Source: Massilibacteroides sp.
GTDB lineage: Bacteria > Bacteroidota > Bacteroidia > Bacteroidales > Tannerellaceae
Direction: 5' to 3'
Assembly (NCBI RefSeq): GCF_028705895.1
Contig: NZ_JAQWCQ010000016.1
Span: 1 to 60,530 of the forward strand
Length of the DNA stretch: 60,530 bases
Part shown: positions 59,447-60,530 of the stretch, piece after piece
Layout: each line of letters opens with the position of its first letter
Numbering within the stretch: position 1 is the first letter of the stretch
Program-made: the position numbers and the translations under genes
Notes under the pieces: model-generated
Told to the model about the DNA's origin: nothing
The model's input: the letters and a program-made list of their open reading frames with translations, nothing else
The model's database searches: none

Positions 59447-60530
59447 TTATTCTTCAAAATAATAATCACTCTTACCGTCGCGTAATGCACGCCTCCGGAT
59501 TACAACGTCTTCAACCGGAAAGATTTCTTTTCCCGCTTTCTCCGCTTCTTTTGCCGATTTTAGCACATCCTTGATCTTAAATGAGTTTGTAATCACCTTA
59601 CATAGTTTCTCAGAGCCCTTTTCACTAAACAGGATACAACACCTGTCATCTCCCATTTTCGTATGAAGCCCAAGTTCACAATCTACAACTGTAATAGAGA
59701 TATTAAGAATCTCCATCATCCGCTTTTCTTCGACTTCGAAAAACTTCTTTCCGTCCTTCGTTTTGTCGCTTCGCTTAATTCCTTTTTCCAAAAAACTCAT
59801 GTCATTATCCGTTATTATGTTCCATAAATGCCGGCAGTCACCATGTTTACACCACCCCCAATAGGATGCTTTGATCTCATGTCGCCGTTTTTCGTTCTTT
59901 ACATTCTTTAGTTTCCGGGCAAAACGTTCTTTGATCGACTTCCTGAGCAATGTTTTATCCTTTGTAAAGCGATAACCCAAAAAGTCAATGCTCCTTCCGC
60001 TTACCTCTTTGTCGCTTCCTTCCGTTCCGTTTCTTTTCATTGCCTATCCGACTTATTATCGCCCCGGCTTTTACCGTTAATCCCATTTCAGTACACATCC
60101 GGTCGTATTCCCGTAGCACTTTTTTCGCTTCAGCTTTCGTTTTTGTCATCCAAATCACATCATCACAATATCTCAGGTAGCATTTAATCCTTAACTGTTC
60201 TTTAATGTGATGATCAATCGCATAGAGGCAAAAATTACCAAGCGGTTGACTGGTGTATGCTCCAATAGCAACGCCTCTTCTTGTTTTCTTCATCTTGCAA
60301 CTCATTTTCAACATTCGATTCATACGACAAAACCACCTTTTCAACTAATTCGATAAAACGTTCATCTTTAAATTTTCTCCTGAGCATCCCGATAACAGTG
60401 TCATGCGGGATACTTTCGTAGAATTTCTTCAAGTCTGTTTGACCGAACCAATCAGCATCCGGATTTTCTTTCAACATACGCTTCATTCTCCCGACACCGT
60501 AATGAAGTCCTTTCCCTTTAACACAAGCAA
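59447..60530 (-). pseudogene. DGR-type reverse transcriptase, split over three frames, 5' end outside the window
   Basis: Three consecutive minus-strand frames hold one reverse transcriptase in order. Frame 1 (from the window edge to about 60237): GKGLHYGVGRMKRML and motif A FGQTDLKKFYESIPHD. Frame 2 (about 60344-59985): motif B GVAIGAYTSQPLGNFCLYAI and motif C YLRYCDDVIWM, then AKKVLREYDRMCTEMGLTVK. Frame 3 (about 60040-59447): motif E IDFLGYRFTKDK and ASYWGWCKHGDCRHLW. Motif B has IGxxxSQ, a known mark of diversity-generating retroelement enzymes (others have QGxxxSP). Each frame step is +1, in purine-rich DNA. About 110 extra C-terminal residues include GDDRCCILFSEKGSEKLCKV and TNSFKIKDVL, perhaps a nucleic-acid-binding domain. 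All catalytic motifs survive, so the breaks may be recent, or sequence errors. Confidence 0.8.

Noticed and set aside
59985-60300. Programmed ribosomal frameshifting in the reverse transcriptase
   Set aside because: Both breaks need +1 steps and no standard slippery site with a downstream structure was seen. Mutation or sequence error is simpler.
57630-60530. DGR template/variable repeat pair inside the window
   Set aside because: I compared the 3' ends of the LamG and fibre genes with the other phage-region sequence by eye and found no second copy differing at adenines. The template may lie beyond the right edge.

Overview
The window is about 60.5 kb of an AT-rich Bacteroidales chromosome. 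Supporting signs are a SusC/SusD polysaccharide locus with ECF sigma and FecR-type anti-sigma genes, many lipoproteins with short lipobox signals, NigD-like proteins, a type IX secretion C-terminal domain, and recurring TAnnTTTG -7 elements. Parabacteroides or a close relative is my guess from gene content; the genus is inference. I see no rRNA, tRNA or CRISPR array.

1-13.7 kb is an alpha-mannoside utilisation locus: the end of an ECF sigma gene, an anti-sigma factor, a SusC transporter with an N-terminal signalling (STN) domain, a SusD lipoprotein and three consecutive GH92 mannosidases. The anti-sigma/susC gap carries a convincing minus-strand promoter and terminator that would make an antisense RNA of about 80 nt, in the position of the DonS-type repressor RNAs of Bacteroides. 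13.7-24.5 kb, on the minus strand, holds an M24 aminopeptidase, a two-component pair, and an eukaryotic-type phospho-signalling locus: LytTR regulator, two FHA/zinc-ribbon proteins, an Asp-rich small protein, a PP2C phosphatase, a transmembrane Ser/Thr kinase, a predicted barrel protein and an FN3/kelch lipoprotein.

24.6-50.4 kb is mostly core functions: Dcp, an FMN oxidoreductase, a DUF4153-like membrane protein, a cytidylate-kinase-like protein, free-methionine-sulfoxide reductase, IMPACT-family protein and UvrA, a lytic transglycosylase, a T9SS-sorted protein divergent from a LysM/PorT-like pair, IlvE, MetF, a degenerate-protease TPR protein, a cupin, MetH, a GATE-domain membrane protein, SmpB and a YIP1 protein. 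50.4-57.3 kb has two NigD-like lipoproteins, a second ECF sigma gene with an anti-sigma/barrel fusion, and a probable metal (copper-like) module of HMA protein, TonB receptor and Cys-rich protein.

From 57.6 kb to the right edge lies the end of a prophage or phage remnant: a LamG protein, a tail-fibre-like protein, a small tail-module protein, and a reverse transcriptase with the DGR-type (I)GxxxSQ signature. Its conserved motifs are split over three reading frames and its 5' end lies outside the window. A nested palindrome spans the stop codon of the LamG gene. An 11-bp motif repeated at an exact 21-bp period occurs at three separate intergenic sites.
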